Source: Sulfuriflexus sp.
GTDB lineage: Bacteria > Pseudomonadota > Gammaproteobacteria > AKS1
Assembly: GCA_023134145.1 (NCBI GenBank)
Contig: JAGLUW010000011.1
Span: forward strand, 1-52,386
DNA length: 52,386 nt
Direction of reading: 5' to 3'
The notes under the pieces were generated by a model. It saw only the letters and a list, made by a program, of their open reading frames with translations, had not been told where the DNA came from and did no database searches. Made by a program: the position numbers and the translations under genes. Positions 28,540 through 40,610 of the stretch are shown in pieces (position 1 is the first letter of the stretch; every line of letters starts with the position of its first letter).

Positions 28540-28752
28540 TTATGACACTACCGTGACAGATTCGCCATTAAACTCAACACACTGCCCAGTGCGAATCTTA
28601 CAGCGTTTACGGGTTTCAACTTTACCATCGACTGTTGCCATGCCTTCACCAATCAATAACTTTGCTTGTCCACCGCTATTACATAGTCCCGTGATCTTAA
28701 GCAAGTTATGCAATTCAATAAACTCACGACCTTCTAATTCAAATTGCTGCAT
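28540..28752 (-). CDS. ybcJ: S4-domain RNA-binding protein, YbcJ family
   Basis: 70 aa, a single S4 domain. ITGLCNSGGQAKLLIGEGMA, then VDGKVETRKRCKIRTGQCVEF align closely with E. coli YbcJ. Expected to bind structured RNA; function in cells unknown. Between a sensor kinase and the DUF6164-like gene. Confidence 0.9.
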   Translation of the reverse strand: MQQFELEGREFIELHNLLKITGLCNSGGQAKLLIGEGMATVDGKVETRKRCKIRTGQCVEFNGESVTVVS

Positions 28753-28781
28753 TAATTCAGTACCAAGTATAAATATCTAAG

Positions 28782-30557
28782 CTATTTTATAGGAAATTCA
28801 ATCCAGAAGGTACAACCATCATCAACTGAATTATCGACACCAATCTTACCGCCCATCACTTCAACAAGGTGACGGGTCACCGACAAACCAATTCCGCTAC
28901 CCTCTATACCCGCATGACTACTTAACCTTTCAAAATCATTAAAGACGCGCTTCCTATTCTCATCAGAAATACCTATCCCTGTATCTTTTATTGTCAGACG
29001 AGCAAAATTAGAATCTATGCTCGGCACGTCAATATAGACTGAGCCTTTTTCATAATTATATTTAATTGCATTGGATAAAATATTTAACAATACTTGTTTT
29101 AACCTCAGTTTATCAGCGGAAATAATCACTCTATTTTCAGCCAATGAGTTTACTATTGTAAGGCCTCTTTCTTGCGCTAATGGCAAGACCATCTTTACGC
29201 ATTCATTTACAATCTCAAATAGCGGTATCGACTCATTATTAATTTCCACTTTACCTGATTCTATTCTCGACAGATCTAATAACTCATTAATCAATTCCAA
29301 TAAATGATTGCCTGCGGTTTCAATCTCAAATAAATTTTTAGCTTGATGTAGAGTTAAGCTCTTTTCGTAATCTAATTGCAATAATTGAGAGAACCCCAAT
29401 ATTGCATTTAGTGGAGTACGTAATTCATGACTCATTCTTGATAAAAATTCTGTTTTTGTTTTATTTGCTTGTTCCGCAAGATCCTTTGCTGCCGTTAGCT
29501 CAACTGTACGACGACGTACTAATTTTTCTAATTCTGACTGTCTTATTTTTAATGCCCGTTCGGCACGCGTTCGTTCTGTAATGTCTTTAATGACTGTTAC
29601 GCGAGAATCAATATCTCCATTCTCATCACAGACATCATGAATGCTTACTTCAACCGGAATACGCGCCTTATTACGGTTCACACAGATCGCCGGTGTAATA
29701 TTGCCATCCCACGTCACCCAGTCTATCCCTTCAAGTGCCAACACTGACGATAAAGAAAACCCTTTCACCGATGAATGCATCAAGCCTGTTAAATTTTCCG
29801 CCGCATCATTAATGCTAATTACTTTACGGTTCACATCACAACTGATAACGCCATCAGTTATCGAATGCAAAACCGTTTCTGCTTGCTCTTTTTGCTTCGA
29901 CAAGCGTCGTTCTGACTCTCCCGTATAACGAACAACAAAACGCCCAATAACGGAAATCGCCAACAAAATAAATAACGCCATACTTAAAAGTATATACAAG
30001 GAACCTCGAAACTCTTCTGTGGCTTCTTTTACCCCGTTAACCGTTTCCACTCGCTGCAAATTTTGTAATTGTTTAAACAACTCATCTGTTTGCCGTTGTA
30101 GCGGAATACTCTTCGCTACTTGAAGGTCTCTACCTTTGAGGAAATCTTGCTCATCAATAGATGCAATAATCTTTCTCTGCGCCAAACCAATTTTAATGGA
30201 TAATGGTGATGTAGCCTCAAAAATATCTTTTTCTTGTTGACTAAGAATGCTATCGGCTAAGGCGTTACGCGCAACAATAAATTCCGTACCAAAGGCATTA
30301 AAACGATCGTATTCATCTGCTCGGTCAATGGGATCGTCCATTAATAACATTTGACTCAATGTTAGTGAACGCAAGCGCCCTGCAATACGCAGGTCGCTAA
30401 TCAATTCACTCTTGCGCACATTTTGTGCCACAACGTCTTCAACTCGTTGAAGGCCAGAAATAAGTAAATAACCTCCTGCTGAGGTCAACAGTAAAATGAA
30501 GATCAACATAAGGCCAAAAGCGATAATCAGAGTGGTGCGTGTTTTACTATCGATCAT
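28782..30557 (-). CDS. Orphan membrane sensor histidine kinase with PAS domain
   Basis: 591 aa. TM1 about 9-32, a helical periplasmic region 33-186, TM2 about 187-208, PAS domain about 223-330, coiled coil 331-368, HisKA with His377 in RMSHELRTPLNA, and HATPase ending in GSGIGLSVTRHLVEVMGG. It has no receiver domain and no response-regulator gene nearby. It begins the block ending in arsM; a link to metalloid sensing is only positional. The upstream 182 bp (30558-30739) separate it from divergent ybeD and hold AT-rich sequence with no firm promoter. Confidence 0.93.
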   Translation of the reverse strand: MIDSKTRTTLIIAFGLMLIFILLLTSAGGYLLISGLQRVEDVVAQNVRKSELISDLRIAGRLRSLTLSQMLLMDDPIDRADEYDRFNAFGTEFIVARNALADSILSQQEKDIFEATSPLSIKIGLAQRKIIASIDEQDFLKGRDLQVAKSIPLQRQTDELFKQLQNLQRVETVNGVKEATEEFRGSLYILLSMALFILLAISVIGRFVVRYTGESERRLSKQKEQAETVLHSITDGVISCDVNRKVISINDAAENLTGLMHSSVKGFSLSSVLALEGIDWVTWDGNITPAICVNRNKARIPVEVSIHDVCDENGDIDSRVTVIKDITERTRAERALKIRQSELEKLVRRRTVELTAAKDLAEQANKTKTEFLSRMSHELRTPLNAILGFSQLLQLDYEKSLTLHQAKNLFEIETAGNHLLELINELLDLSRIESGKVEINNESIPLFEIVNECVKMVLPLAQERGLTIVNSLAENRVIISADKLRLKQVLLNILSNAIKYNYEKGSVYIDVPSIDSNFARLTIKDTGIGISDENRKRVFNDFERLSSHAGIEGSGIGLSVTRHLVEVMGGKIGVDNSVDDGCTFWIEFPIK

Positions 30558-30739
30558 TTACTGCTTTCCAAGTAATGCATTTAAACGAGGCATGCCATAA
30601 TATCTGAATCTAGCAAAAATCAAACTATTGTCTATTTCAGCGAATTTATAACCTTTATTTTTATAATGTTATTATCTACCTCTTTAAATATGGTTGCTCT
30701 ACCCCCACTTAATGTCAATTACTAGATAGAATACAGACC

Positions 30740-31012
30740 ATGACAGATTCAACTGAAGACACATTATTCGAATTTCCCTGCGAATTTCCGCTCAAGGTGA
30801 TGGGGCGTAATATCGTCGAGTTTGAAGCTATCGTGATCGAGATCGTCAACCGACATGTCGAGAGTCTAGACGACGGCGCTGTTAAAAAACGCGACAGTGG
30901 CAAGGGTAAATTTATCTCTCTCACGGTCACCTTTGAAGCTCAAAGCAAACAACAGCTTGACGACCTCTACCGTGAATTACATGCCCACGAACATGTGCTG
31001 ATGTTGCTCTAG
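30740..31012 (+). CDS. ybeD: YbeD/DUF493 family protein
   Basis: 90 aa. [14 protein letters not shown] and the C-terminal [18 protein letters not shown] are typical. A ferredoxin-like (ACT-type) fold of unknown function, commonly placed before lipB. It ends 2 bp before lipB. Confidence 0.94.
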   Translation: MTDSTEDTLFEFPCEFPLKVMGRNIVEFEAIVIEIVNRHVESLDDGAVKKRDSGKGKFISLTVTFEAQSKQQLDDLYRELHAHEHVLMLL

Positions 31013-31014
31013 GA

Positions 31015-31692
31015 ATGACGATTCCTGAAGCCATTGTTATACGCGACCTCGGCCAACAAGATTACATACCTACATTCGATGCCATGCGTGAATATACTGC
31101 GGCTCGCACTCCGGAAAGCCCTGATGAATTTTGGCTAGTTGAACACCCACCGGTCTTTACTCAGGGGCGCAATAGCAAGCCTGAACACTTACTTAATCCC
31201 GGTGATATCCAAATCGTCGATATCGATCGTGGCGGCCAAGTTACTTACCATGGCCCCGGACAGTTAGTACTTTATACCTTGATAGATCTCAGCCGGGCCA
31301 AAAAAGGTGTGCGTGACCTTGTTACGGCAATCGAACAAAGCATTATCAAATTACTCGCTGAATATGCACTTACCGCACATGCCCGCTCAGATGCACCCGG
31401 CGTTTATGTGGATAACGCCAAGCTAGCTGCGCTTGGTCTACGAGTGACTCGTGGTCGTAGTTATCATGGCCTCAGTCTCAACATTGATATGGATCTCAGT
31501 CCGTTCCAACGTATTAACCCCTGCGGCTATCCCGACATGGCCATCACACAGTGTCGTGAGCTGGGCATTGAAGATCCCCTACCAATGATCAGTGATCGTC
31601 TCTGCACCCTGCTCGCCACAGAACTAGGGTACAATGCGCGGGTTTATGAACCGACACGGTCGATAACCGACCTAGCTACGAATAGAGCTTAA
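31015..31692 (+). CDS. lipB: Octanoyl-[ACP]:protein octanoyltransferase
   Basis: 225 aa. Moves octanoyl from ACP to lipoyl domains. [16 protein letters not shown], the lysine in [12 protein letters not shown] and the catalytic Cys in INPCGYPDM are present. Part of ybeD-lipB-lipA. Confidence 0.96.
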   Translation: MTIPEAIVIRDLGQQDYIPTFDAMREYTAARTPESPDEFWLVEHPPVFTQGRNSKPEHLLNPGDIQIVDIDRGGQVTYHGPGQLVLYTLIDLSRAKKGVRDLVTAIEQSIIKLLAEYALTAHARSDAPGVYVDNAKLAALGLRVTRGRSYHGLSLNIDMDLSPFQRINPCGYPDMAITQCRELGIEDPLPMISDRLCTLLATELGYNARVYEPTRSITDLATNRA

Positions 31693-31700
31693 ACCTTATT

Positions 31701-32651
31701 ATGAGCGACCAATCAAAAACCAAGAATCCACTGAAAGGCGAATCAAAAGTCTCGCGGATTCCGATCAAGATCGAGCCAACGATTACGCCATTACGTAAAC
31801 CAAAATGGATTCGTGGCCGCTCACATAATGCACCCGAAGTAGAACGCCTTAAAAAATTATTGCGCGAACAACAATTACACACGGTTTGTGAAGAAGCCGC
31901 TTGCCCAAATTTAGGTGAGTGTTTTGCACATGGTACAGCCACCTTTATGATCATGGGTGACATCTGTACACGTCGCTGCCCATTCTGTGATGTTGCGCAT
32001 GGCCGACCTAAACCACTTGATGAAGACGAACCGACTAAGCTTGGCGAAACCATTGCCAACATGGGCCTCAAATATGTCGTGGTGACATCAGTCGACCGAG
32101 ATGATCTACGTGATGGTGGTGCCGGTCACTTTGTTGCCTGTATTGATGAAGTTCGCAAGCAATCACCGAATACAAAAATTGAAATTCTAGTACCTGATTT
32201 TCGTGGCCGTATGGATGTTGCTCTAGCCTTACTCGAGCAAGCACCACCCGATGTGTTTAACCACAACCTCGAGACCGTGCCTCGGCTCTATAAACAAGCT
32301 CGACCTGGTTCAGACTACGCGTGGTCATTAAACCTGCTAAAACGCTTCAAACAGGCCTATCCGGATGTACCAACAAAATCAGGGATTATGCTTGGCCTAG
32401 GTGAAGAACTGGACGAAGTTGAACAGGTTATGCGTGATTTGCGTGAACACGGCGTCAACATGCTAACCCTTGGCCAATATCTACAGCCAAGCCGCTACCA
32501 CCTGCCCGTAGCACGCTATGTAACACCTGAAGAGTTCGATAAGCTAGGTGAAATAGCACGTGATCTGGGCTTTGATAACGTCGCCAGCGGCCCAATGGTG
32601 CGTTCCTCATACCATGCTGATTTACAGGCTTCTGGTAAGGTTGTTTCTTAG
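31701..32651 (+). CDS. lipA: Lipoyl synthase
   Basis: 316 aa radical-SAM enzyme that inserts two sulfurs into octanoyl-protein. The auxiliary-cluster motif [12 protein letters not shown] and the radical-SAM motif CTRRCPFC are both present; the C-terminal conserved Ser lies in [11 protein letters not shown]. It starts 8 bp after lipB. Confidence 0.97.
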   Translation: MSDQSKTKNPLKGESKVSRIPIKIEPTITPLRKPKWIRGRSHNAPEVERLKKLLREQQLHTVCEEAACPNLGECFAHGTATFMIMGDICTRRCPFCDVAHGRPKPLDEDEPTKLGETIANMGLKYVVVTSVDRDDLRDGGAGHFVACIDEVRKQSPNTKIEILVPDFRGRMDVALALLEQAPPDVFNHNLETVPRLYKQARPGSDYAWSLNLLKRFKQAYPDVPTKSGIMLGLGEELDEVEQVMRDLREHGVNMLTLGQYLQPSRYHLPVARYVTPEEFDKLGEIARDLGFDNVASGPMVRSSYHADLQASGKVVS

Positions 32652-32679
32652 ATCCAATCTACGGAAATCTAGCAGTGGT

Positions 32680-32705
32680 GCAGAAAGCCCAATTTCTGCT
32701 ATGAT
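32680..32705 (+). promoter_or_regulatory. Extended -10 promoter overlapped by an inverted repeat, before the bactofilin gene
   Basis: Perfect inverted repeat GCAGAAA-N6-TTTCTGC (32680-32699), whose right arm provides the TGC of an extended -10 TGCTATGAT (32697-32705). No -35 match. It could be an operator controlling the bactofilin gene; alternatively the hairpin is a weak lipA 3' stem-loop, though no U-tract follows. Confidence 0.5.
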
Positions 32706-32747
32706 TTATCGTCCTTACTATAAAAAACGGATACAAAGGACGCTTCC

Positions 32748-33170
32748 ATGGCAGATCAACCCGCTCCAAAAAATAACCACGATGTTGTGCAATGCCTGAT
32801 CGGTCGCGGTATCGAATTTAAAGGTGAACTCAGCTTCAGCGGCGGTATCCATATTGATGGCCGTATCATCGGTAGTATTAAAAACCAAGACGAATCATCT
32901 GCTCGCATTACTCTCAGCCGTGAAGGCATTATTGATGGTGATGTGACAACTTGCGACGCTGAAATCAATGGCACTGTTAACGGTGATATTCATGCCACAG
33001 GTTGCGTCGTTCTGCACCCTCATTCACATGTGAACGGTAACGTTTACTACAAGCGTATTGAAATCCGTCGCGGTGCCTGTATTAACGGAAAGTTAATTGC
33101 GACTCATGAAGCTGGTGAAGGAAAATCTGGCATTCTCAACAAACTGAATCCTACGCGGAAAAGCGCTTAA
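32748..33170 (+). CDS. Bactofilin
   Basis: 140 aa. A central right-handed beta-helix of short repeats (GELSFSGGIHIDGRIIGSI, DGDVTTCDAEINGTVNGDI, HVNGNVYYKRIEI) with short polar ends and no TM segment. Bactofilins polymerise without nucleotide and localise wall enzymes or shape proteins. AAGGA ribosome site before the ATG. No M23 endopeptidase partner is adjacent. Convergent with the AstE-like gene, sharing TTAA. Confidence 0.92.
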   Translation: MADQPAPKNNHDVVQCLIGRGIEFKGELSFSGGIHIDGRIIGSIKNQDESSARITLSREGIIDGDVTTCDAEINGTVNGDIHATGCVVLHPHSHVNGNVYYKRIEIRRGACINGKLIATHEAGEGKSGILNKLNPTRKSA

Positions 33171-34215
33171 GACTTATTCGTCAACGGCATTCGTTCCATT
33201 AAATAGCATAGGCAATCCTGTCTGATAACCCTTTCATCGAGTGTTAGCATAGATGGCATCACCGGTTGTACCGTGCATAACTGTTCGTCTTTTATTTCAA
33301 AAAAATCGTTCCAGCGATCTTTACCATCATCATCGATAACCTCAAGACGTATTGCCTCACTGTCGTCTTTTACATCAGCAAGTATTGTGCGTGGCGAAAG
33401 TTCACGAAAATTCAAGTGATCCAGATCATTAATAAATTGAATTTGGCAATCTAGAGAATCATCCAACGCTGTTGTCGGGAAACAAAAACTAATCTCTTCG
33501 GGTACTTTAACAATTGCCACCGTATGAAAAACATCAATATCATGTGCAGGTACGGGCTTATCTGGCAACTCAGCAAGGTTAATAAGCGCATCAAGAAACT
33601 CGGCAGCATGTTCAACACCGTAACGCTGACCAGGCTGACCACATTCAACTGTGACTGCTGGACAAAACTCGGCAAAGGCACCCGTCTGTACTCCCGTAGG
33701 TCGAATAAAGTACACCACCGTGCGAGAGAAATACGTCGCCAACCAAAAAAATTGGTTATCAGCACGATTAACACAACCGTAATGCGGATTGATACCGGTG
33801 TTGTTATGAATATCAATACTGGCAAAGGGTTTGCGATCACGCATGGTAGTCACAATCTGTGCCGCCATATCATGCTCTGCCGTCATTTCTCCCTGCTCTG
33901 GAGGACACCAAATCCGGTTGTAATCAGGCTGCCCATCAAGGCGTCGCAGACCCTCTTTTGCCGCACTAATGTTGCCAATAAATAATGACAGACAGCGCGG
34001 CATGTCTTCATTTTGATAACGTCTTAGGAATTGTTGAATCGCCTGCCAACCAACCGGTTCATTGCCATGCAATAAAACCGAAACGAACAATGGCTCCTGA
34101 CGGCGTCCCTTCAGGTGAATTAAACTTGGGCCCTGTAGATATTGATGCAACTCACTCGCATCGCAATCAAGTAATCCCTCAGGTAAATAATCAAGTTCAT
34201 GTAACAAGACATCAC

Positions 34216-34219
<4 letters not shown>
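33167..34219 (-). CDS. AstE/AspA-type zinc deacylase (M14-like)
   Basis: 350 aa. Zn ligands HxxE in LHGNEP, a later His in DIHNNTG, and the catalytic Glu in VECGQPG define the succinylglutamate desuccinylase/aspartoacylase group. The substrate is not predictable; arginine-succinyltransferase genes are absent. The ATG at 34219 overlaps the upstream stop (ATGA), so it is coupled to the GCS2-type ligase gene. Confidence 0.87.
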
Positions 34220-36388
<2,169 letters not shown>

Positions 36389-36395
36389 CTAGGCC

Positions 36396-37394
36396 TTATG
36401 AAATCTGATCAGGTAATTTTAATGTTAATAACAATTGATGAAAATCTTGTAGTTCAGGACTCCGCTCGCAAACATTCATGACATAACCCAGGGTACGTGG
36501 AATATCCTGCATATAACCCTCCTTGTTATCCCTATGTAACAAACGAGAAAAAATACCAATCGCTTTAAGGTGACGCTGCACACCCATTAAATCAAACCAT
36601 TTCAGGAATTGTTCTTTAGATACCTTATCCGCATTAACAATACCGGAATGTACTGTTTGCTCATAAAAACCATTAACCCATTCTTCAACCTGATCACGAG
36701 GCCAACTGATATAACAATCCCGCAATAAAGAAACTAAATCATAAGTAACCGGGCCAATCACTGCATCTTGGAAATCAAGAATACCGGGATTATGTCCATC
36801 ATTCACTTCCATTAAATTACGAGAATGATAATCACGATGCACACACACAGTGGGTTGCTCTAAAGCTGAGACGATTAATGTTTCACAAGTCCGTTGCCAG
36901 ACCGCTTGTTGCTCTGCATCCAATGTTACACCGCAGTGTTTTTCAAGATACCAATCTTTAAACAGGTTTAATTCTGTTTGCAACAAGGCTTCATCATAAG
37001 CGGGTAGTTCCGCACTCGCTGTATCAACACAGGCCTGTATACCAATTAGTGCACTAAGTGCATCACCATAAAGTCGATCTGCTGATTCTGGATTTAATAC
37101 TTCTAGATATGTCGTGTTACCGAGATCTCCTAACAACAAAAAACCTGCATCTAAATCCTGAGCAATAATATCAGGGGCATTGAGACCTGCATCTTGCAAT
37201 AAACTGGCAACATGAATAAAGGGACGACAATCTTCTTGTGCAGGCGGCGCATCCATAACGATCCGACTACCCTCTTCTAACTCGATACGAAAATAACGTC
37301 GAAAGCTGGCATCACTCGATGCTGGAGCCAAATCGCAATCTTGTCCGGTTTGTTCTCGCAACCATTCTTTTAATTGCGTTAATCGTTCACTCAT
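36396..37394 (-). CDS. amgK: N-acetylmuramate/N-acetylglucosamine anomeric kinase
   Basis: 332 aa aminoglycoside-phosphotransferase-like kinase. The catalytic loop is HRDYHSRNLM and the metal motif is ILDFQDAVIGPVTYDL. The amgK-murU pair next to divergent lptD is the Pseudomonas arrangement. It begins 6 nt after the RND pump stop. Confidence 0.92.
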   Translation of the reverse strand: MSERLTQLKEWLREQTGQDCDLAPASSDASFRRYFRIELEEGSRIVMDAPPAQEDCRPFIHVASLLQDAGLNAPDIIAQDLDAGFLLLGDLGNTTYLEVLNPESADRLYGDALSALIGIQACVDTASAELPAYDEALLQTELNLFKDWYLEKHCGVTLDAEQQAVWQRTCETLIVSALEQPTVCVHRDYHSRNLMEVNDGHNPGILDFQDAVIGPVTYDLVSLLRDCYISWPRDQVEEWVNGFYEQTVHSGIVNADKVSKEQFLKWFDLMGVQRHLKAIGIFSRLLHRDNKEGYMQDIPRTLGYVMNVCERSPELQDFHQLLLTLKLPDQIS

Positions 37395-37400
37395 ACATTG

Positions 37401-40400
37401 TTACTCTTCATCTTTAGGTCGATCGCTAACCAAACAAATCGGCGCCATCTCGTCATCATCCAGTTCGGGCTGATTTAAGACACCGCGTAAAAAACGACAA
37501 GTATGTATTCGCATGTCATCGGCAATCAAATAAAAACATGGCAGTACGACAAGAATTAATACTGTCGCGAATAATAAACCAAAGCCTAAGCTTACCGCCA
37601 TTGGCGATAAAAAGGCGGTTTGTCCCGATGCAAAAAAGATCAACGGTGATATACCAAGAAACGTCGTAATCGTCGTTAACAAGATTGGCCGTATCCGCAC
37701 CCGACCCGCTTCAACAATCGCATCAATGCGCCGCCAGCCTTGGCGACGTACCTTTTTGGCAAAGTCGATCAGGATCAGAGAATCGTTCACGACGATCCCG
37801 CTTAAAGCGAGGAAACCAACCAACGATAAGAATTGTAGATTATAACCGAATAATACGTGACCGACGATGACACCAATAATGCCAAACGGAATAGCAAACA
37901 TAACCACCAGAGGATCAAGTAATGAACGGAACAATGCGACTAAAATGAAGTAAATAATTGCCAAAGCAATAATGCCAGCCCGTTTCATATCCGCAATAGA
38001 ATCCGATGCTTCTTTTTTCTCGCCAAGAAATATTAACGAATAACCAGGACGACGTTCAGCAATATCAGCAAATTTATCCCGAATTAGGTCACTCGCCTCA
38101 AGTGGCGTTAGTACCTCACTATCAACTTCTGCCGTCACTGTTGCCAGACGTCGGCCATCTCGACGTTTCACCACATGCAGACCACGATCAACACTGATAT
38201 CAGCAACATCGCCCAGGTAAACAGAATTACCCAGCGGTGAAGTGATGCGCAATTTCTCCAACTGCGATGAAGTATGTCGCCAGCTCTCGGGGTAAATAAC
38301 GCGTACTGGAATACGTTTTTCTTTCCATGTGACATAGGTGACTTCCAAGCCCAAGAAACCACTGCGCACCGCATCAGCAAGATCTCGTTGCGTCAGCCCA
38401 AGCTGACGACCACGATCATTCAAACTGTATTGATACTCTAATTTACCACTTTCAAGATCCTGACTGACATCATGAATACCAGTGATACCTCTTAAGTAAT
38501 CACGAATTGCCAAGGATTCTTCGTGCAATATTTTTACATCACTGCCACGTACTCCTACTTCGATATCTGAACCTGCCGGGCCGCCTTGCGGACGTAATAT
38601 TGATAAACGTTGAATTCCCGATACCGATGCCAAACGTTGTCGCACTGCATCAATAATTTCATCTGCGGTTCTTTCCCGCGAGCCCTCACTACTGAATTTC
38701 AGATTAATCAGTGGCGTCACCCAATTCTCAATAAAACCTTGCGGAGCCTGTTCTTCAAGATCGATCACTAATTGAATATAGTGGCTACCGAAACTAAAGC
38801 GGTTAAAATCAATAATGCTCGCACCGACGTTCGTCAGCATGGTCTTTAATTCATCATCTGGTATCACTTCTTTAATCGCGGATTCAGCCTGAACAGCTAG
38901 GCGTTTAGAATCATCAAGACTATAAGTGCTCGGCGCTTCTATATTGACAAAGAACTGACCGATATTAACATGGCCAAATAATTGAAAAGGTACTCGCGTT
39001 GCCGCAAAAACAATAACGATAAGTAGTACACAAACCGTTGCCGTCGATACTAAATAACGATTGATTAATGACCAACGCAATACGCCTAAATATTTTTGCA
39101 GTAGTGCTGACCAATTAACCCAACGTGAATGATTACTTTTTTCAACGCGTAAAATTTCAGCTGCATGTGAAGGCAAAACGCCAAAAGCCTCAAGCAAAGA
39201 TCCTAATAAGGCAAAACTAACCACTGCGGGGATAACGGCAATAAACGCTCCCAAGGTGCCACCAATAGCATACATGGGTAGAAACGCGGCAATCGTAGTC
39301 GTCGTCGACGCGATAACTGGCCAGAATACTTCCTGTGCGCCTACCTTGGCCGCACGATAATGAGGCATCCCCTCTTCCATGTGGCGATACACATTTTCGG
39401 TGACAATAATCGCATCATCAACAATCATTCCCAGCGCTATCAGGAAGGCAAACAACGACACCATATTAATGGTGTAATTGAAATAATAGATCATCATGAT
39501 TGCAAACAAAAACGAAACAGGGATTCCCATTGCCGTAATCGCGGCTACTCTAAAATTAAGGAATAAGTACAACGACAATAAAACCAGCACCAGACCAACA
39601 AGACCTGATGATTTTACGGTGTTAAGTCTGGTGCGGACATAAACAGAAAGGTCACTAAATAAATCCAGCTGCAAACTATCTGGTAACTCGGTGCGAAGTT
39701 GCGAAACTAAATCTTTTACCAAATCAGAAACAACAATCGTTGATGCCTCTGCTGTTTTTGTGATGGTTAAATTAACCGAAGGTTTACCATTAAACCGCCC
39801 CAGCGTAACCGCTTCTTCAAAACGTAACTGCACCTTGGCAACATCACTCAATAATAATTGGCCACCATTTTTATTGGTACGTAAAGCAATGCCCGCAATT
39901 TTATCGGGTTCAGGAAGAACACCTTTGCCACGTAACAAAATATCGCCTTCAACCGAACGAATTGCGCCACCCGGCGTATCGTCTAAATTATCACGAACCG
40001 ATTTAATGACTGTCGCAAGCGCAAGATTTCGTGCCGCAAGCCGCTCAGGATCAACAATAACCCAAAGTTCCCATTCCCGATCACCTGCAACACCGACACC
40101 GGCAACGCCATTTAACTGTAATAGGCGACGTTTAATTTGATCGGCACGTTCATATAACTCCGCACGTGCTATCTCGCCATACAGGGCCACGCTAATCACT
40201 GGGAAACGCGCTTCAAGTCGTACGACTTCAGGATCATCTGCTAAGTCGGGTAAATCAATAATACGATTAACCCGTTCACGTGCATCATTTAGGAAATCAT
40301 CAACATTAGAACCGGGTTTCAATTCGATAAGAATGTTTGAAATACCCTCTTGGCTAGTCGATGTCACCACATCAATATCTGCTACGCCATCAAACTCTTC

Positions 40401-40604
40401 TTCAATAGGTAGGGTTACCTGACGTTCTACTTCTTCCGGTGCTGCACCTTCAAAAACAGTGCTAATACGCACTTTGTCTAGTTGAACATTCGGGAACATT
40501 TCCTGCGGCATGGCATTCCACGACAACACACCCATGATGAAAATAATAACGAGCAACATGTTCGTCAGGAGGGGGTTGTTAATGCTGAAACGAATTAAAA
40601 ACAT
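37401..40604 (-). CDS. RND efflux permease
   Basis: 1067 aa, 12 TM helices in two repeats with large periplasmic loops. TM4 carries the Asp-Asp proton relay (ALGMIVDDAIIVTENVYRH), so it is proton driven and HAE-like rather than CzcA metal type. The N-terminus MFLIRFSINNPLLTNMLL is typical. Substrates unknown. No TolC-type channel gene is nearby. Confidence 0.93.
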   Translation of the reverse strand: MFLIRFSINNPLLTNMLLVIIFIMGVLSWNAMPQEMFPNVQLDKVRISTVFEGAAPEEVERQVTLPIEEEFDGVADIDVVTSTSQEGISNILIELKPGSNVDDFLNDARERVNRIIDLPDLADDPEVVRLEARFPVISVALYGEIARAELYERADQIKRRLLQLNGVAGVGVAGDREWELWVIVDPERLAARNLALATVIKSVRDNLDDTPGGAIRSVEGDILLRGKGVLPEPDKIAGIALRTNKNGGQLLLSDVAKVQLRFEEAVTLGRFNGKPSVNLTITKTAEASTIVVSDLVKDLVSQLRTELPDSLQLDLFSDLSVYVRTRLNTVKSSGLVGLVLVLLSLYLFLNFRVAAITAMGIPVSFLFAIMMIYYFNYTINMVSLFAFLIALGMIVDDAIIVTENVYRHMEEGMPHYRAAKVGAQEVFWPVIASTTTTIAAFLPMYAIGGTLGAFIAVIPAVVSFALLGSLLEAFGVLPSHAAEILRVEKSNHSRWVNWSALLQKYLGVLRWSLINRYLVSTATVCVLLIVIVFAATRVPFQLFGHVNIGQFFVNIEAPSTYSLDDSKRLAVQAESAIKEVIPDDELKTMLTNVGASIIDFNRFSFGSHYIQLVIDLEEQAPQGFIENWVTPLINLKFSSEGSRERTADEIIDAVRQRLASVSGIQRLSILRPQGGPAGSDIEVGVRGSDVKILHEESLAIRDYLRGITGIHDVSQDLESGKLEYQYSLNDRGRQLGLTQRDLADAVRSGFLGLEVTYVTWKEKRIPVRVIYPESWRHTSSQLEKLRITSPLGNSVYLGDVADISVDRGLHVVKRRDGRRLATVTAEVDSEVLTPLEASDLIRDKFADIAERRPGYSLIFLGEKKEASDSIADMKRAGIIALAIIYFILVALFRSLLDPLVVMFAIPFGIIGVIVGHVLFGYNLQFLSLVGFLALSGIVVNDSLILIDFAKKVRRQGWRRIDAIVEAGRVRIRPILLTTITTFLGISPLIFFASGQTAFLSPMAVSLGFGLLFATVLILVVLPCFYLIADDMRIHTCRFLRGVLNQPELDDDEMAPICLVSDRPKDEE

Positions 40605-40610
40605 AATAAA

